DNA from: Roseburia inulinivorans DSM 16841
Lineage (GTDB): Bacteria > Bacillota > Clostridia > Lachnospirales > Lachnospiraceae
Length of the DNA: 64,000 nt
Reading direction: 5' to 3'
NCBI RefSeq assembly: GCF_000174195.1
Contig: NZ_ACFY01000113.1
Coordinates: 1 to 64,000 of the forward strand
Below are positions 34,075-42,130 of this stretch, in pieces. The notes beneath the pieces were generated by a model that did not search any database, had not been told where the DNA came from, and saw nothing but the letters and a program-made list of their open reading frames with translations. The first letter of the stretch is position 1; each line of letters starts with the position of its first letter. The translations under genes were made by a program, and so were the position numbers.

Positions 34075-34158
34075 TCAGAACGGAAGCTCCATCTGTTCTG
34101 TGACCTCCACAAAACCGTCCATCGTTTTTTCAGACGGGTTGCCGGAGTCCGTTGCCGG
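33878..34158. repeat. CGGCAAC iterons, 12-13 bp apart
   Basis: CGGCAAC occurs at 33878, 33891, 34021 and 34033, with AGCAAC and GCAACG variants at 34045 and 34058. Two inverse copies GTTGCCGG lie at 34138 and 34151, inside the 3' end of the VapE gene. Spacing within each group is 11-13 bp, close to one helical turn plus. Confidence 0.6.
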
Positions 34159-35469
34159 GTTTTCACGCTCCCAGCCCTTTTGTCTGCCATATTCGGAAAA
34201 CATTCTTGGGTTCGGGAAGTACCGCCAGCCAGAAATGCACTGGTTCATAATCTCGTTGATTTCCCGGATTTCCCATTGCTTCGGCTCGTCAAAGGCATGG
34301 TTCAAGGCTTCCTTATAGAGCTGCTTGGAGCAGACCATGCTCCCGGTGTACTTATCAAGATACGCCTGTATCATCCCGGCTTTGGTGTCCTCCGGCATAA
34401 AATCCCGCTGGTGTTCTTTGAGATACCGCTGCATGGCAGGGCTGAAAGCCAGCTTGAACCTGCCGCTTCTGTAAATTTCCATCGCTTCTGCCCACATCTG
34501 CTCGATATAGGCTCTGGAAGCGGCTTCGTCCTCCAAAATGTGAACCTCGGCTTGCTCCGGGTACACCATGACGGGGATAAAGCGGCGGTTGCCGGAACGG
34601 TCAAGGGGCAGGAAGTCAAGGGCATTGGAAGTGCCGCCAAACACGCACTGACGGGGGCGGTCTGCTGGGTGGGTTTCATAGGGTATCTTGTAAACCTCTT
34701 TCTGTCGGCTTAAAAATGACTTGATTTCCTCAATGCTCTTGGCGTTTGCGGTTGCCATCATTTCCGACATTTCGATAATCCAGTGACCTTGCAGCTTACG
34801 GTACACATTGTCATCGTCCAGCTTCCGCAAATCATCGGAGAACCACTCGTCCCGGACTGCCAGCAGACGGAAGAAGGTGGACTTTCCAGCCCCCTGACCG
34901 CCTACCAGACAGAGCATGATTTCAAACTTGCACCCCGGCTGAAAGGCTCGTGAGATTGCACCCAGCAGGAACAGCTTCAACGCTTCATAGGTGTAATCGT
35001 CTGCGTCAGCCCCCAGAAAGTGCCGCAGACAGAAACGGATTCGTTCTGTCCCGTCCCACACAAGGGCACTTAGGTAGTCCCGGATGGGATGGTACTTGTT
35101 TTCATTCGCCACAATCCCGATGGCATTATCAATCTTTTTCTCATTGGTAAGCCCATAGGTTTCTTCCAGATAGAGAAGCAGATACTTCATATCCGTATCG
35201 TTCAGGGCTGTGCTTTCTCTGTGAAAACCGATGGGCTTTATGATGTCCTTGCGGTCGGTCAGGATGTTGTATGCGATAGCCCCGGAAAGCAGAGGGTCAC
35301 GCTGGAATACGGTCAGGCAGTTCCGTATGCTCTGGCGGACACCGCCTTTCTCGGTGGTTTCCAGCCCCGCCTTGATTTCCTCAATGCTCTGGGGCGGCTG
35401 CATGGCGTTCATGGTGTTTTTTAGTTCTTGCTGCGTCTGCGGCTGCAAGCTCTGCCATTCGCTGTTCAA
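34075..35469 (-). CDS. VapE/virulence-associated E family ATPase-helicase
   Basis: The product is 464 residues. A P loop LVGGQGAGKSTFFRLLA lies near residue 180 and is followed by the typical VapE pattern RKLDDDNVYRKLQGHWIIEMSEM and an RNRRFIPV arginine motif. This superfamily-3-like helicase works with the primase encoded just upstream in replicating small mobile elements. Its frame overlaps the primase gene by 89 bases; the real start may be a downstream Met near 35412. Confidence 0.85.
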   Translation of the reverse strand: MNSEWQSLQPQTQQELKNTMNAMQPPQSIEEIKAGLETTEKGGVRQSIRNCLTVFQRDPLLSGAIAYNILTDRKDIIKPIGFHRESTALNDTDMKYLLLYLEETYGLTNEKKIDNAIGIVANENKYHPIRDYLSALVWDGTERIRFCLRHFLGADADDYTYEALKLFLLGAISRAFQPGCKFEIMLCLVGGQGAGKSTFFRLLAVRDEWFSDDLRKLDDDNVYRKLQGHWIIEMSEMMATANAKSIEEIKSFLSRQKEVYKIPYETHPADRPRQCVFGGTSNALDFLPLDRSGNRRFIPVMVYPEQAEVHILEDEAASRAYIEQMWAEAMEIYRSGRFKLAFSPAMQRYLKEHQRDFMPEDTKAGMIQAYLDKYTGSMVCSKQLYKEALNHAFDEPKQWEIREINEIMNQCISGWRYFPNPRMFSEYGRQKGWERENPATDSGNPSEKTMDGFVEVTEQMELPF

Positions 35470-36025
35470 GCTGTATCACATCCTTTCCGTAGTCCGCAAT
35501 CAAAGCCGCTTTTTCCTCTGTCTCCCCGAACAGCAGCACATCCAGCAGATATTCCACATGGGCTTGCTTTTGTAAGGCTTCCACAAACCGGGGATGAAAG
35601 GCTTCCTCTGGGGAGTGCGGGGCATATTCCGTTCTCCATGCCATAAGCAAGTGGAGATAATCGGCAAGGATACGGAAGCAGCGGTTCTTTGCTTCCTGAA
35701 ACTGTTCCTCCGGGGATTTCTGCCGGGGCTTGGGCTTTTTTGCCTTTCCCGGCGGTTTCCAGTCCTCATAGGAAAGCCCGAAGTCATTTGCCAGTTGTAC
35801 GGCGGCTTCTTTCTTTGCCAGCCCATACAGGGCGGCGGCAAAATCAATCACATCCCCATCCGCACCGCAGCCGAAGCAGTGGTAACGCCGATCCAGCTTC
35901 ATGCTTGGGGTTTTATCATTATGGAACGGGCAGCAAGCCATCCCGTTCCGACCTACATGGATTCCATAATGCTCCGCAGCCTGTCTTGTTGTGACGGACT
36001 GCTTCACAGCTTCAAATACATTCAA
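35381..36025 (-). CDS. CHC2 zinc-finger primase-like protein
   Basis: The product is 214 residues. The N-terminal zinc finger is complete: CCPFHNDKTPSMKLD, then YHCFGCGADGDVIDF (about residues 31-60). No TOPRIM domain follows, so it is a short primase component. The C-terminal half is helical. It lies directly upstream of VapE, forming a replication pair for the excised nested element. Confidence 0.88.
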   Translation of the reverse strand: MNVFEAVKQSVTTRQAAEHYGIHVGRNGMACCPFHNDKTPSMKLDRRYHCFGCGADGDVIDFAAALYGLAKKEAAVQLANDFGLSYEDWKPPGKAKKPKPRQKSPEEQFQEAKNRCFRILADYLHLLMAWRTEYAPHSPEEAFHPRFVEALQKQAHVEYLLDVLLFGETEEKAALIADYGKDVIQLEQRMAELAAADAARTKKHHERHAAAPEH

Positions 36026-36090
36026 ATCTATCCCTCCTTGAAAATAAGAAAAGCACCTGACATTCTCTGATTGAAAATGGCAAGTGCCTG

Positions 36091-37671
36091 TTAAAGTTCC
36101 ATATCCTGTTGTCTGTGTTTCGCCTGTGCCGGGGCGGTTCTTTGAGCCTTTTTCTCGTCTGCCTTATCCTGCAAGACTTCCTTGATGGGCTGCTTCTTGG
36201 GCGGCTCTTTACTTTCCTCTGTGCCGGGTGTGGCTTTCCGTACCCAGTAGCGGATGTCCCGCAGCTTCTTCAAATCCTCCTGTACCTCGGTCAGTGGTAC
36301 TTTCAACTCTGCGATTTCTTCCAGAAGCGTTTCCTGCTCCTCTTGCAGCTCCTTTTGGGTACTGTCCTTATCATCTGGGTGCTTGGCAAGGTGGGTGGCG
36401 GCTTTTTCATACCGGGCAACCTCCGGGTGTTCCTGTTTGAATTTCTCCTTTGTTTTCTTAAAAAATATCTTCTGGTACTTCTCATAGACAGGCTTACATT
36501 CCTTGCAGTCTGTCCGGCTGGCAAGAATCCCGTCAATCACTTTGCTTCGGGCTTCCTTTGGCTTCATCTGATTGCGGTAATCTGCGGCTGATTTCCCGGA
36601 AGATTCCAGAAATGCTTCTAAGTCCTCCACAGTGGAAAGCCCCTTTTGCTGGAGATAGGACAGGGCTTCGCTGACTGCCTTTAAGTCCTGTGAAGTCCCC
36701 CGGTTCTGTCCAGACCTCGTCCAGTCCTTCCGTTCTTCCTTTCGTATCTCCATATATTTCATCAGTAGATTGGGAAGAAGTGTCGCTTCCTCCGCCGCCT
36801 TTTGTGCAAGCAGTTCTTTCCGTTTTTCTCCCAGCTCGGTAATCCAGCCTTTGAGGTTTTGGATAAGCTGCCGGATGGACTTCATCAGGCGGTTGGCGGC
36901 TCTGATTTCCCGGTTCAGGTTGCCGATGTTCGTCTGGATACCCCGCTTTTCCATCTGCCGGACAGCAGCTCCCTCATGGACAGTAGGGATAATATCAAGC
37001 CCCTGTCTGGCATAAGAACGCAAGTCCACACGCTCTGGGCGGTCATTGGCTTCCAGATAGCGGTTCTGGATGACCTCCCATTCATGCCGCCAGATTTCGC
37101 AATACTTCTGGTCGTTCCAGTCAACCGTATCCTCCTTGTGGCTTTTCCATCTGCCGGACGGAAGTTTTATCCGTTCCCCGTTTTCGTCAAGGTCATAAAC
37201 CTTGCGGCTCTTGGGAAGCCATTTTCCATGTTCGTCCATTGCCCTCATAGTGAGCATGACATGGGCGTGGGGATTGTGTCCCGGCGGATGGGGGTCATGG
37301 ATTGCAAAATCAGCAATCATGCCTTTGGAAACAAACTGCTGCTCACAAAACTCCCGGACAAGGACAGCATACTGGTCGGGCGGTATCTCTCTGGGGATGG
37401 TAAGCACCCACCGCCTTGCAAGCTGGGAGTTCCATTGTTTTTCCACCGCTTCGGCGGCGTTCCACAAAGTATTGCGGTCTGCATATTCCTGTGGGGCATT
37501 AGGTGGGAGCAGGATTTCATTGTGGACAATACCACGCTTTTCCGGGTAGTGCTTCACTTGCTGGTCGTATTCACAGAACAGCTTTTCGCCGCTTTGGTAA
37601 GCAGCGGCGGCAACCGCAGACTGCCGCTGGCTGCGCTGAACAATCGTGATTTCGTTGTGTGGGCAGGGCAT
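36091..37671 (-). CDS. MobA/MobL-family relaxase of the nested element
   Basis: The product is 526 residues. The N-terminal relaxase domain begins ITIVQRSQRQSAVAAAAY with the metal-binding triad HDPHPPGHNPHAHVM at about residue 125 and a QWNSQLARRWVLTIPRE strand. The C-terminal 300 residues are coiled coil. It nicks oriT and lets the element be mobilized by another element's transfer channel. The start has GGAGG upstream. The stretch just upstream (37672-37853) is the likely oriT location. Confidence 0.9.
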   Translation of the reverse strand: MPCPHNEITIVQRSQRQSAVAAAAYQSGEKLFCEYDQQVKHYPEKRGIVHNEILLPPNAPQEYADRNTLWNAAEAVEKQWNSQLARRWVLTIPREIPPDQYAVLVREFCEQQFVSKGMIADFAIHDPHPPGHNPHAHVMLTMRAMDEHGKWLPKSRKVYDLDENGERIKLPSGRWKSHKEDTVDWNDQKYCEIWRHEWEVIQNRYLEANDRPERVDLRSYARQGLDIIPTVHEGAAVRQMEKRGIQTNIGNLNREIRAANRLMKSIRQLIQNLKGWITELGEKRKELLAQKAAEEATLLPNLLMKYMEIRKEERKDWTRSGQNRGTSQDLKAVSEALSYLQQKGLSTVEDLEAFLESSGKSAADYRNQMKPKEARSKVIDGILASRTDCKECKPVYEKYQKIFFKKTKEKFKQEHPEVARYEKAATHLAKHPDDKDSTQKELQEEQETLLEEIAELKVPLTEVQEDLKKLRDIRYWVRKATPGTEESKEPPKKQPIKEVLQDKADEKKAQRTAPAQAKHRQQDMEL

Positions 37672-37853
37672 TTCGTGTCCCTCCTTTCGGTAATTGGTGG
37701 ATGGGGTGGCGTTTTACCACCTCATTTTGGCAGAAAAAAAGCAGGAGACCTTTTTCAGATTTCCTGCTCGGTGTGCCGCTGTGAAGGCGGCGGATATTTA
37801 GCTGTAAAAGTTCGGGACAAGTTGACCCGATGTGTGGGTGGCAAACTTGAATT
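37672..37853. other. Intergenic region upstream of the MobL relaxase
   Basis: It holds GGTGG-CGTTTT-ACCACC-like inverted repeats near 37706 and a degenerate palindrome (37810-37832). oriT sites often lie here, but no nic site can be identified by eye. Confidence 0.4.
37810..37832. repeat. 23-bp palindrome, degenerate copy in the nested element
   Basis: Arms GTTCGGGACA and TGACCCGATG around AGT match the family except at three positions. It is the only copy inside the nested element. Confidence 0.5.
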
Positions 37854-38051
37854 TTACGATTTTTTGTTTTTCAAAAAGTCAATAGTTCTTTTCACGATAA
37901 ATACGATACATATCAAACCTACAATCCCACAAACAATAGAGTCCTTTAAGTCTGCAAATCCTCCTGTGTACTGCATTGCATAATAATAAACTGTCCATAT
38001 CAGTATCAATACGAACACACTAATACTTAACCAATAAGACTTTTTCTTCAT
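37854..38051 (-). CDS. Small two-helix membrane protein
   Basis: The product is 65 residues with two hydrophobic helices (about 6-25 and 38-55) and a Lys-rich C terminus. GAGGAAAA lies 4 bases upstream of the ATG. It is AT-rich compared with its neighbours, suggesting separate acquisition. I recognise no family. Confidence 0.55.
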   Translation of the reverse strand: MKKKSYWLSISVFVLILIWTVYYYAMQYTGGFADLKDSIVCGIVGLICIVFIVKRTIDFLKNKKS

Positions 38052-38352
38052 CTAATTTTCCTCACATTGAACTTCCGATTAGTCGTTGACTTCATTATAC
38101 TTTATTCGACCGTCAAAGTATAGAGAGATTTTGTAAAACTTGTCGGCTGGGAACAACTTGCAACGCAAGGTGTCCCCAGATGGCAAGTCCACAAAAGGGT
38201 AGCTGGCGGCAGCCAGCGCAGGGGAAGCGTAGCGTCCCCTGTTTGATTTGGAGCAGACCATGACTGCGGAAAATCACAGCCCTCCGGTGAGGAGCCTTCG
38301 GAGAACGCAATGCACCAACCTCTGGGTGGTGTATAATTGCGCCCTTAGTAAA
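38052..38352. other. Non-coding stretch with short hairpins
   Basis: No gene is supported. Stems CAGGGGA/TCCCCTG (38219-38241) and CTGGC/GCCAG just before it suggest local RNA structure. No promoter is clear. Confidence 0.4.
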
Positions 38353-38649
38353 CTAAGGGGTTTCCGGCTTCTCACGTTCCAGCAGTTTCTTCAATAGTTC
38401 CTGCGTGTCCTGCCTGTGAAAAATGAGTGTCAACAACAGCATGACATCATCATCTGTCAGGCGTTCCGGCTCTTGCAGAAAACTTTCCAGCATACCGCCA
38501 CGAGTACAGAGCCGGTGTGTCCGTTCTTTTCGGGTAAGCTGCTTTAGCTGGTGCTGCAATGCCTTTTCATCATTGATGGCTTTCCGCAGTTTCTTTTCAC
38601 TCTTTTCCAACTCTCGGTTGAGCTTTTCCAGCTTTGAGGTATCAGGCAA
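38353..38649 (-). CDS. DUF3847 family protein
   Basis: The product is 98 residues. A coiled coil (LEKLNRELEKSEKKLRKAIND) precedes a conserved RTHRLCTRGGMLESFL motif, which identifies DUF3847. The function is unknown, but such genes are regular members of Tn4451-like and related mobilizable elements. Its start overlaps the end of the upstream gene by 8 bases. Confidence 0.8.
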   Translation of the reverse strand: MPDTSKLEKLNRELEKSEKKLRKAINDEKALQHQLKQLTRKERTHRLCTRGGMLESFLQEPERLTDDDVMLLLTLIFHRQDTQELLKKLLEREKPETP

Positions 38650-38983
38650 GGGCAGCGTCCTCCTTTCCCGGTATCAGCACATAAATCCTGTTTGGTTCTC
38701 CAACGCCCTGACGCACTCGCATGATCAGTCCGGCGGTTTCCAGTTCATTCAGAGAACGCTTGACCGTCATGGGGCTGCGGGACAGGACTGCGGCAATGGC
38801 TGTGACAGGGAAGCAGATAAACAGGATTCCGTTCTCGTCCTCCTGTCCGTTGGATAGCATAGCGTCCAACATCCGGCAGTACATGACCTTTGCGGTGCTG
38901 CTGACTGGAAATCCTGTCAACGCTCTGGGAAAGGGCATACAGGGCGGCAACGGTGTGCCTATCGTCATAAATTCAAAATTCAT
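38642..38983 (-). CDS. RepA-N-like / winged-helix replication-type protein
   Basis: The product is 113 residues. The sequence FPVSSTAKVMYCRMLDAMLSN followed by ITAIAAVLSRSPMTVKRSLNELETAGLI is the winged-helix part of a replication initiator A type protein. It is shorter than full initiators, so it may act as a regulator. It overlaps the genes on both sides by 4-8 bases in a tight operon. Confidence 0.7.
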   Translation of the reverse strand: MNFEFMTIGTPLPPCMPFPRALTGFPVSSTAKVMYCRMLDAMLSNGQEDENGILFICFPVTAIAAVLSRSPMTVKRSLNELETAGLIMRVRQGVGEPNRIYVLIPGKEDAALA

Positions 38984-39168
38984 TCGGTGTGTTCCTCCTT
39001 TTTCTTTGCTCTTTTGGATAAATAACGGGGGCAGTCAACCACAACCGCCCGGAAGCTCTGCTTGCACCCATGCTTGCATTTCCGGCATAATTCGTTGTAA
39101 GTGACACGCCCCCGGTCATTGAGGTAAAAAGAAAGCTCATGCTTCCTCTTTTTGCTCATTCTCGGCAT
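38980..39168 (-). CDS. Small cysteine-containing element protein
   Basis: The product is 62 residues. It has CRKCKHGCKQSFRAVVVDCPRY, similar in layout to the 63-residue protein at 23913-24104 of the host element. GGAGG lies upstream. It probably binds a metal. Function unknown. Confidence 0.65.
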   Translation of the reverse strand: MPRMSKKRKHELSFYLNDRGRVTYNELCRKCKHGCKQSFRAVVVDCPRYLSKRAKKKEEHTE

Positions 39169-39651
39169 ATTGCGTTTCCTCCCGTTTTAGTGTATAGTTT
39201 CGGGGCGATTTTCGGCAAAATTACGGTCATAGAGCCGTCTAAAATCTCCAGAAGTATCAGCAATAGGGTAGACTATCCCCCTATCAGATTGTCGTGTTTC
39301 GGTATCATTTCGGTATCAGTTCGCCAGTTCTCCCCGGTGTCGTTCCTCCCCTGAATCTCACAGCGGCGTATTGCTCCCTTTGGTACGCTCGTTTCGGTCA
39401 GGGTTCCTCCATATCCCTGCCAAAAGTCATGGCGCTACATCGCCGGGGAAGCATATCCCACACAGGCTGGTCATTCGATTGGAATAATCCATCGATGAAC
39501 TACCTGTATCATAGAACATTTTTGTGCCCTGTGCCGTATGTCCACAAAGTAGGAATTAAGGGTAAAAATCAGAAATTTCCACGATTGCGGAAAGTATGAT
39601 ATAATCCAGTTAAGCGGCAGTAATGAAACCGCCGGAAAGGAGCGTGCGCCC
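39169..39651. other. Divergent control region before the XRE gene
   Basis: No gene is supported in these ~480 bases. There are tandem TTTCGGTATCA repeats (39297-39317). The region separates the leftward replication/mobilization operon from the rightward XRE gene. Confidence 0.4.
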
Positions 39652-40584
39652 ATGAAAGGAGCGACAAGCATACAGGAACGCCTTTGGGAACTCCGCAAGG
39701 ACAAAGGCTTAAATCTGGAAGAATTATCAGAGCTGACGGGCATTTCCAAATCAGCTCTTGGCAGTTATGAAAAAGAGGATTATAAGGAAATCAATCATGG
39801 CAACCTTATCACGCTGGCAGACTTCTATGGGGTTTCCGTTGATTATCTGCTGTGCCGGACAGAGAACCGGGAGCAGATCAACACGCCACTAACAGAGCTG
39901 CATTTGAATGATGAGATGGTGGCACTTCTGAAAGGCGGTCGGATTAACAACCGTCTGCTCTGTGAGCTTGCCACTCATAAGGACTTTATCAAGTTTCTTG
40001 CGGACATTGAGATTTATGTAGATGGGATTGCCACCATGCAGATTCAAAACCTCAACGCCCTTGTCGATACTGTCCGGCATGAAATCATTGAACGGTATCG
40101 CCCCGGCGAAGACGACCCGCATTTGAAAGTGCTGCAAGCCGCCCATATCAGCGATGATGAATATTTCAGCCACATGGTTCTTGATGACCTCAATCTCATT
40201 ATCCGGGATATTCGGGAAGCCCACAAAAAGGACAGCGAGAGTGCGCCCCAGACCACCGTTGCCGATGAATTGAAAGAAAATTTGGAAGCGGTTGAAAATT
40301 TCAAGGGCAGTCGGGATGAAAAGCTGGTTGTCCTTTACTGCAAGCAGCTCGGCATCAACTATAAAAATCTGTCAGACGAAGAATTTCGCTGGCTCATTCG
40401 GATTCTACAAAAATCAAAGAAAACAGGAACTCCTATCAGTCAAAGGAAAAACGGTAAAGAAAAACCGCTGTTGCATGGTTGTGTTTGCTTCCATGTAGCA
40501 GCGGTTGGTGCTATACTTATTCAGTTAAAATTTCAAAGCGATAAAGTGGAATTTATCTTAGAAATTACAGCAATGTTATTTTGA
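39652..40584 (+). CDS. XRE-family regulator of the nested element
   Basis: The product is 310 residues. The HTH is at residues 5-62 (IQERLWELRKDKGLNLEELSELTGISKSALGSYEK). A helical domain follows to about residue 265. The last ~45 residues are hydrophobic and Cys/His-containing, unlike a normal tail, and are encoded in the AT-rich DNA that brings in lnu; the true C terminus was probably replaced when that DNA inserted. It is the only rightward gene of the nested element and likely its repressor. Confidence 0.75.
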   Translation: MKGATSIQERLWELRKDKGLNLEELSELTGISKSALGSYEKEDYKEINHGNLITLADFYGVSVDYLLCRTENREQINTPLTELHLNDEMVALLKGGRINNRLLCELATHKDFIKFLADIEIYVDGIATMQIQNLNALVDTVRHEIIERYRPGEDDPHLKVLQAAHISDDEYFSHMVLDDLNLIIRDIREAHKKDSESAPQTTVADELKENLEAVENFKGSRDEKLVVLYCKQLGINYKNLSDEEFRWLIRILQKSKKTGTPISQRKNGKEKPLLHGCVCFHVAAVGAILIQLKFQSDKVEFILEITAMLF

Positions 40585-41067
40585 TAAACTTTCAAGAATT
40601 GAAATATCATGCTTATCTTTATCTCTTAATTCATAACCTGAATGGAAAACTCTTTGGCCTTTTAAGGATATACAAGGAATTGTTTTTCCTTCAAAAAAAG
40701 CACTACCAAAGTAATCTTTTTCAAACTCATACCAGCCACCCTCTAAATCAGCTTGTTTTGAAGTTCCGTCCTCACTTAAAACGAACGGGTGAATGTCTAA
40801 GTAACCAAGTTCATCACTATATAACTCTATTCTAACCGGTTTCCAGTCTGTATCAATTTTATAGCCCAGATTCAAAAGCACATTTAACAATTTTTCCGTA
40901 TGTTGAGCATCAAAATTTATATCTATATCTCTATGAATTCTTGTTTGTTTACCAGCTAAAATATCTACACCCCATCCGCCATCCAACCAGTATGTAATTC
41001 CAGTATTTTCGAATAATTCTATTACTTTCATTAAATCTTCTTTTGTTGTTATTTCTTTTCTACCCAT
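40576..41067 (-). CDS. lnu: Lincosamide nucleotidyltransferase, Lnu(A)/Lnu(C) type
   Basis: The product is 163 residues, the normal length. The nucleotidyltransferase signature YWLDGGWGVDILAGKQT plus HRDIDINFDAQHT (about residues 21-55) supplies the catalytic Asp residues; GYLDIHPFVL, EGGWYEFEKDYFG and FHSGYEL follow, as in Lnu(A)/Lnu(C). The enzyme adenylylates lincomycin and clindamycin. The gene is much more AT-rich than its surroundings and points against the neighbouring XRE gene, so it looks like recently inserted cargo. The exact lnu subtype cannot be set by eye. Confidence 0.88.
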   Translation of the reverse strand: MGRKEITTKEDLMKVIELFENTGITYWLDGGWGVDILAGKQTRIHRDIDINFDAQHTEKLLNVLLNLGYKIDTDWKPVRIELYSDELGYLDIHPFVLSEDGTSKQADLEGGWYEFEKDYFGSAFFEGKTIPCISLKGQRVFHSGYELRDKDKHDISILESLSK

Positions 41068-41118
41068 ACAAAGTCTCCTTTACAACTTCTAATTTGTAAT
41101 AATCATTCTACCATACCG

Positions 41119-41496
41119 TTATGAATAAATCATCTCATGTAAAACAATTTCTTCTGCCCGGTTGTGAATGTTATTGCAACGCTGCACCCATTCCATTTGA
41201 CGGGTACGCTTCAATTCCTCGGTCACGCCCTCGGCAGCTTTCATCTGCTCCATGATGGTGTCTAACCGTTTCTGTGCCTGTTCGTTCAGGTCTGCAAGAT
41301 ATGTCCACAATTCCCCGGTCAGGGTCAATGTGTGTAATCTGGCTGGGCAGACTTCTCTTAAATATTCCCGGTGCATCCGTCCGTACTTTCCGATGGGGCG
41401 GTGTTCCTCCGGCAACTTCAAGTCCGGGATGTAGTAATCTCCAACAAGGATATAATCAATTCCGTTTTCTTTTATTCTTGGTTTCAATTCGCTCAT
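41119..41496 (-). CDS. tnpV: TnpV transposon protein
   Basis: The product is 125 residues. It starts SELKPRIKENGIDYILVGDYYIPDL and continues with GRMHREYLREV, YLADLNEQAQKRLDTI and AEEIVLHEMIYS, the characteristic features of TnpV of Tn4451-type transposons. The function is unknown. GGAGG precedes the start, which lies inside the end of the upstream XRE gene (overlap 41 bases). Confidence 0.88.
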   Translation of the reverse strand: MSELKPRIKENGIDYILVGDYYIPDLKLPEEHRPIGKYGRMHREYLREVCPARLHTLTLTGELWTYLADLNEQAQKRLDTIMEQMKAAEGVTEELKRTRQMEWVQRCNNIHNRAEEIVLHEMIYS

Positions 41497-41728
41497 GTTC
41501 CTTACCTCCTGTGGAAGCAGGCTCGTCTGGTACTAACTCAATCACATCGGTAATCTCACAATTCAGCGTTTCGCAGATACGGGCTAATGTATCCATGCTG
41601 ATGTGCTTTCCCTCTTTGCTCATGTTGGCAATCATATTTGTTGTCATACCAGCGGCAAGCCTTAAATCCTCTTTTCTCATATCACGCTCTAACAGTGTGT
41701 GCCAGAGTGGTTTATAGCTGATGTGCAT
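41456..41728 (-). CDS. Small XRE-family regulator
   Basis: The product is 90 residues from the ATG at 41728. The HTH reads WHTLLERDMRKEDLRLAAGMTTNMIANMSKEG, then MDTLARICETLNCEITDVIELV. Short regulators of this type lie next to tnpV in related elements. It is the first gene inside the right end. Confidence 0.85.
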   Translation of the reverse strand: MHISYKPLWHTLLERDMRKEDLRLAAGMTTNMIANMSKEGKHISMDTLARICETLNCEITDVIELVPDEPASTGGKEHERIETKNKRKRN

Positions 41729-41882
41729 ATTGTTTTCCTGCCTTTCTATCCATACCACCGGAGCGGCTGCCCCGGCAGGAACTTTTCTCTTATTATAGCA
41801 CCAATCTTGTGAAATCACAATTTATTCTTGTAGCCTGCCGCTGATACCGTCTGGATTGGCTTTTCCTTTCTTTTTGTTCCCT

Positions 41883-42041
41883 TTAATTAGCCATGAACTG
41901 CTTAATGCCCTGTGATTTTGCCGCAGGGTTGTCCGACCCGTAACCTTCCAGAAGGTTGATGACGCCCCATACCGCCAGACCAGCGCCAAGAGCCATGACC
42001 AGAATTTTAAGAATGTCGATTGCCTGATTGAAAAATTCCAT
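41883..42041 (-). pseudogene. maff2 gene, 5' part
   Basis: The ATG at 42041 starts MEFFNQAIDILKILVMALG.. and continues to GIKQF, where the nested element interrupts it at GA 41895-41896; three foreign codons and a stop follow. With the remnant at 31791-31861 the intact gene would encode a ~71-residue Maff2 protein. Insertion removes the second transmembrane helix and probably affects transfer of the host element. Confidence 0.88.
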
Positions 42042-42107
42042 ATACGTTCCTCCATTTTGTTTGTTTGATGGTTTTGGGTACAAAAAAAGCCGCCCACATC
42101 GGCGGCG

Positions 42108-42130
42108 CTTCGGGTCATCATGGCCCGAAG
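42108..42130. repeat. 23-bp element palindrome, copy 15
   Basis: Arms CTTCGGGTCA and TGGCCCGAAG around TCA; directly abuts the VirD4 stop codon (42131). Confidence 0.92.

Larger units (their letters stand above)
31860..41896. mobile_element. Nested Tn4451-like mobilizable element (about 10.0 kb) inserted in maff2
   Basis: The two halves of maff2 share the dinucleotide GA at 31860-31861 and 41895-41896. Joining the flanks there restores ...GIKQF-MAGGG..., a complete ~71-residue Maff2. TnpX-type serine recombinases are known to act at GA dinucleotides. Contents: TnpX-like recombinase, TnpW-like and TnpV proteins, MobL relaxase, CHC2 primase, VapE helicase, RepA-like protein, two XRE regulators and an lnu resistance gene. 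There is no type IV secretion set, so it must use that of the host element or another. Confidence 0.9.
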
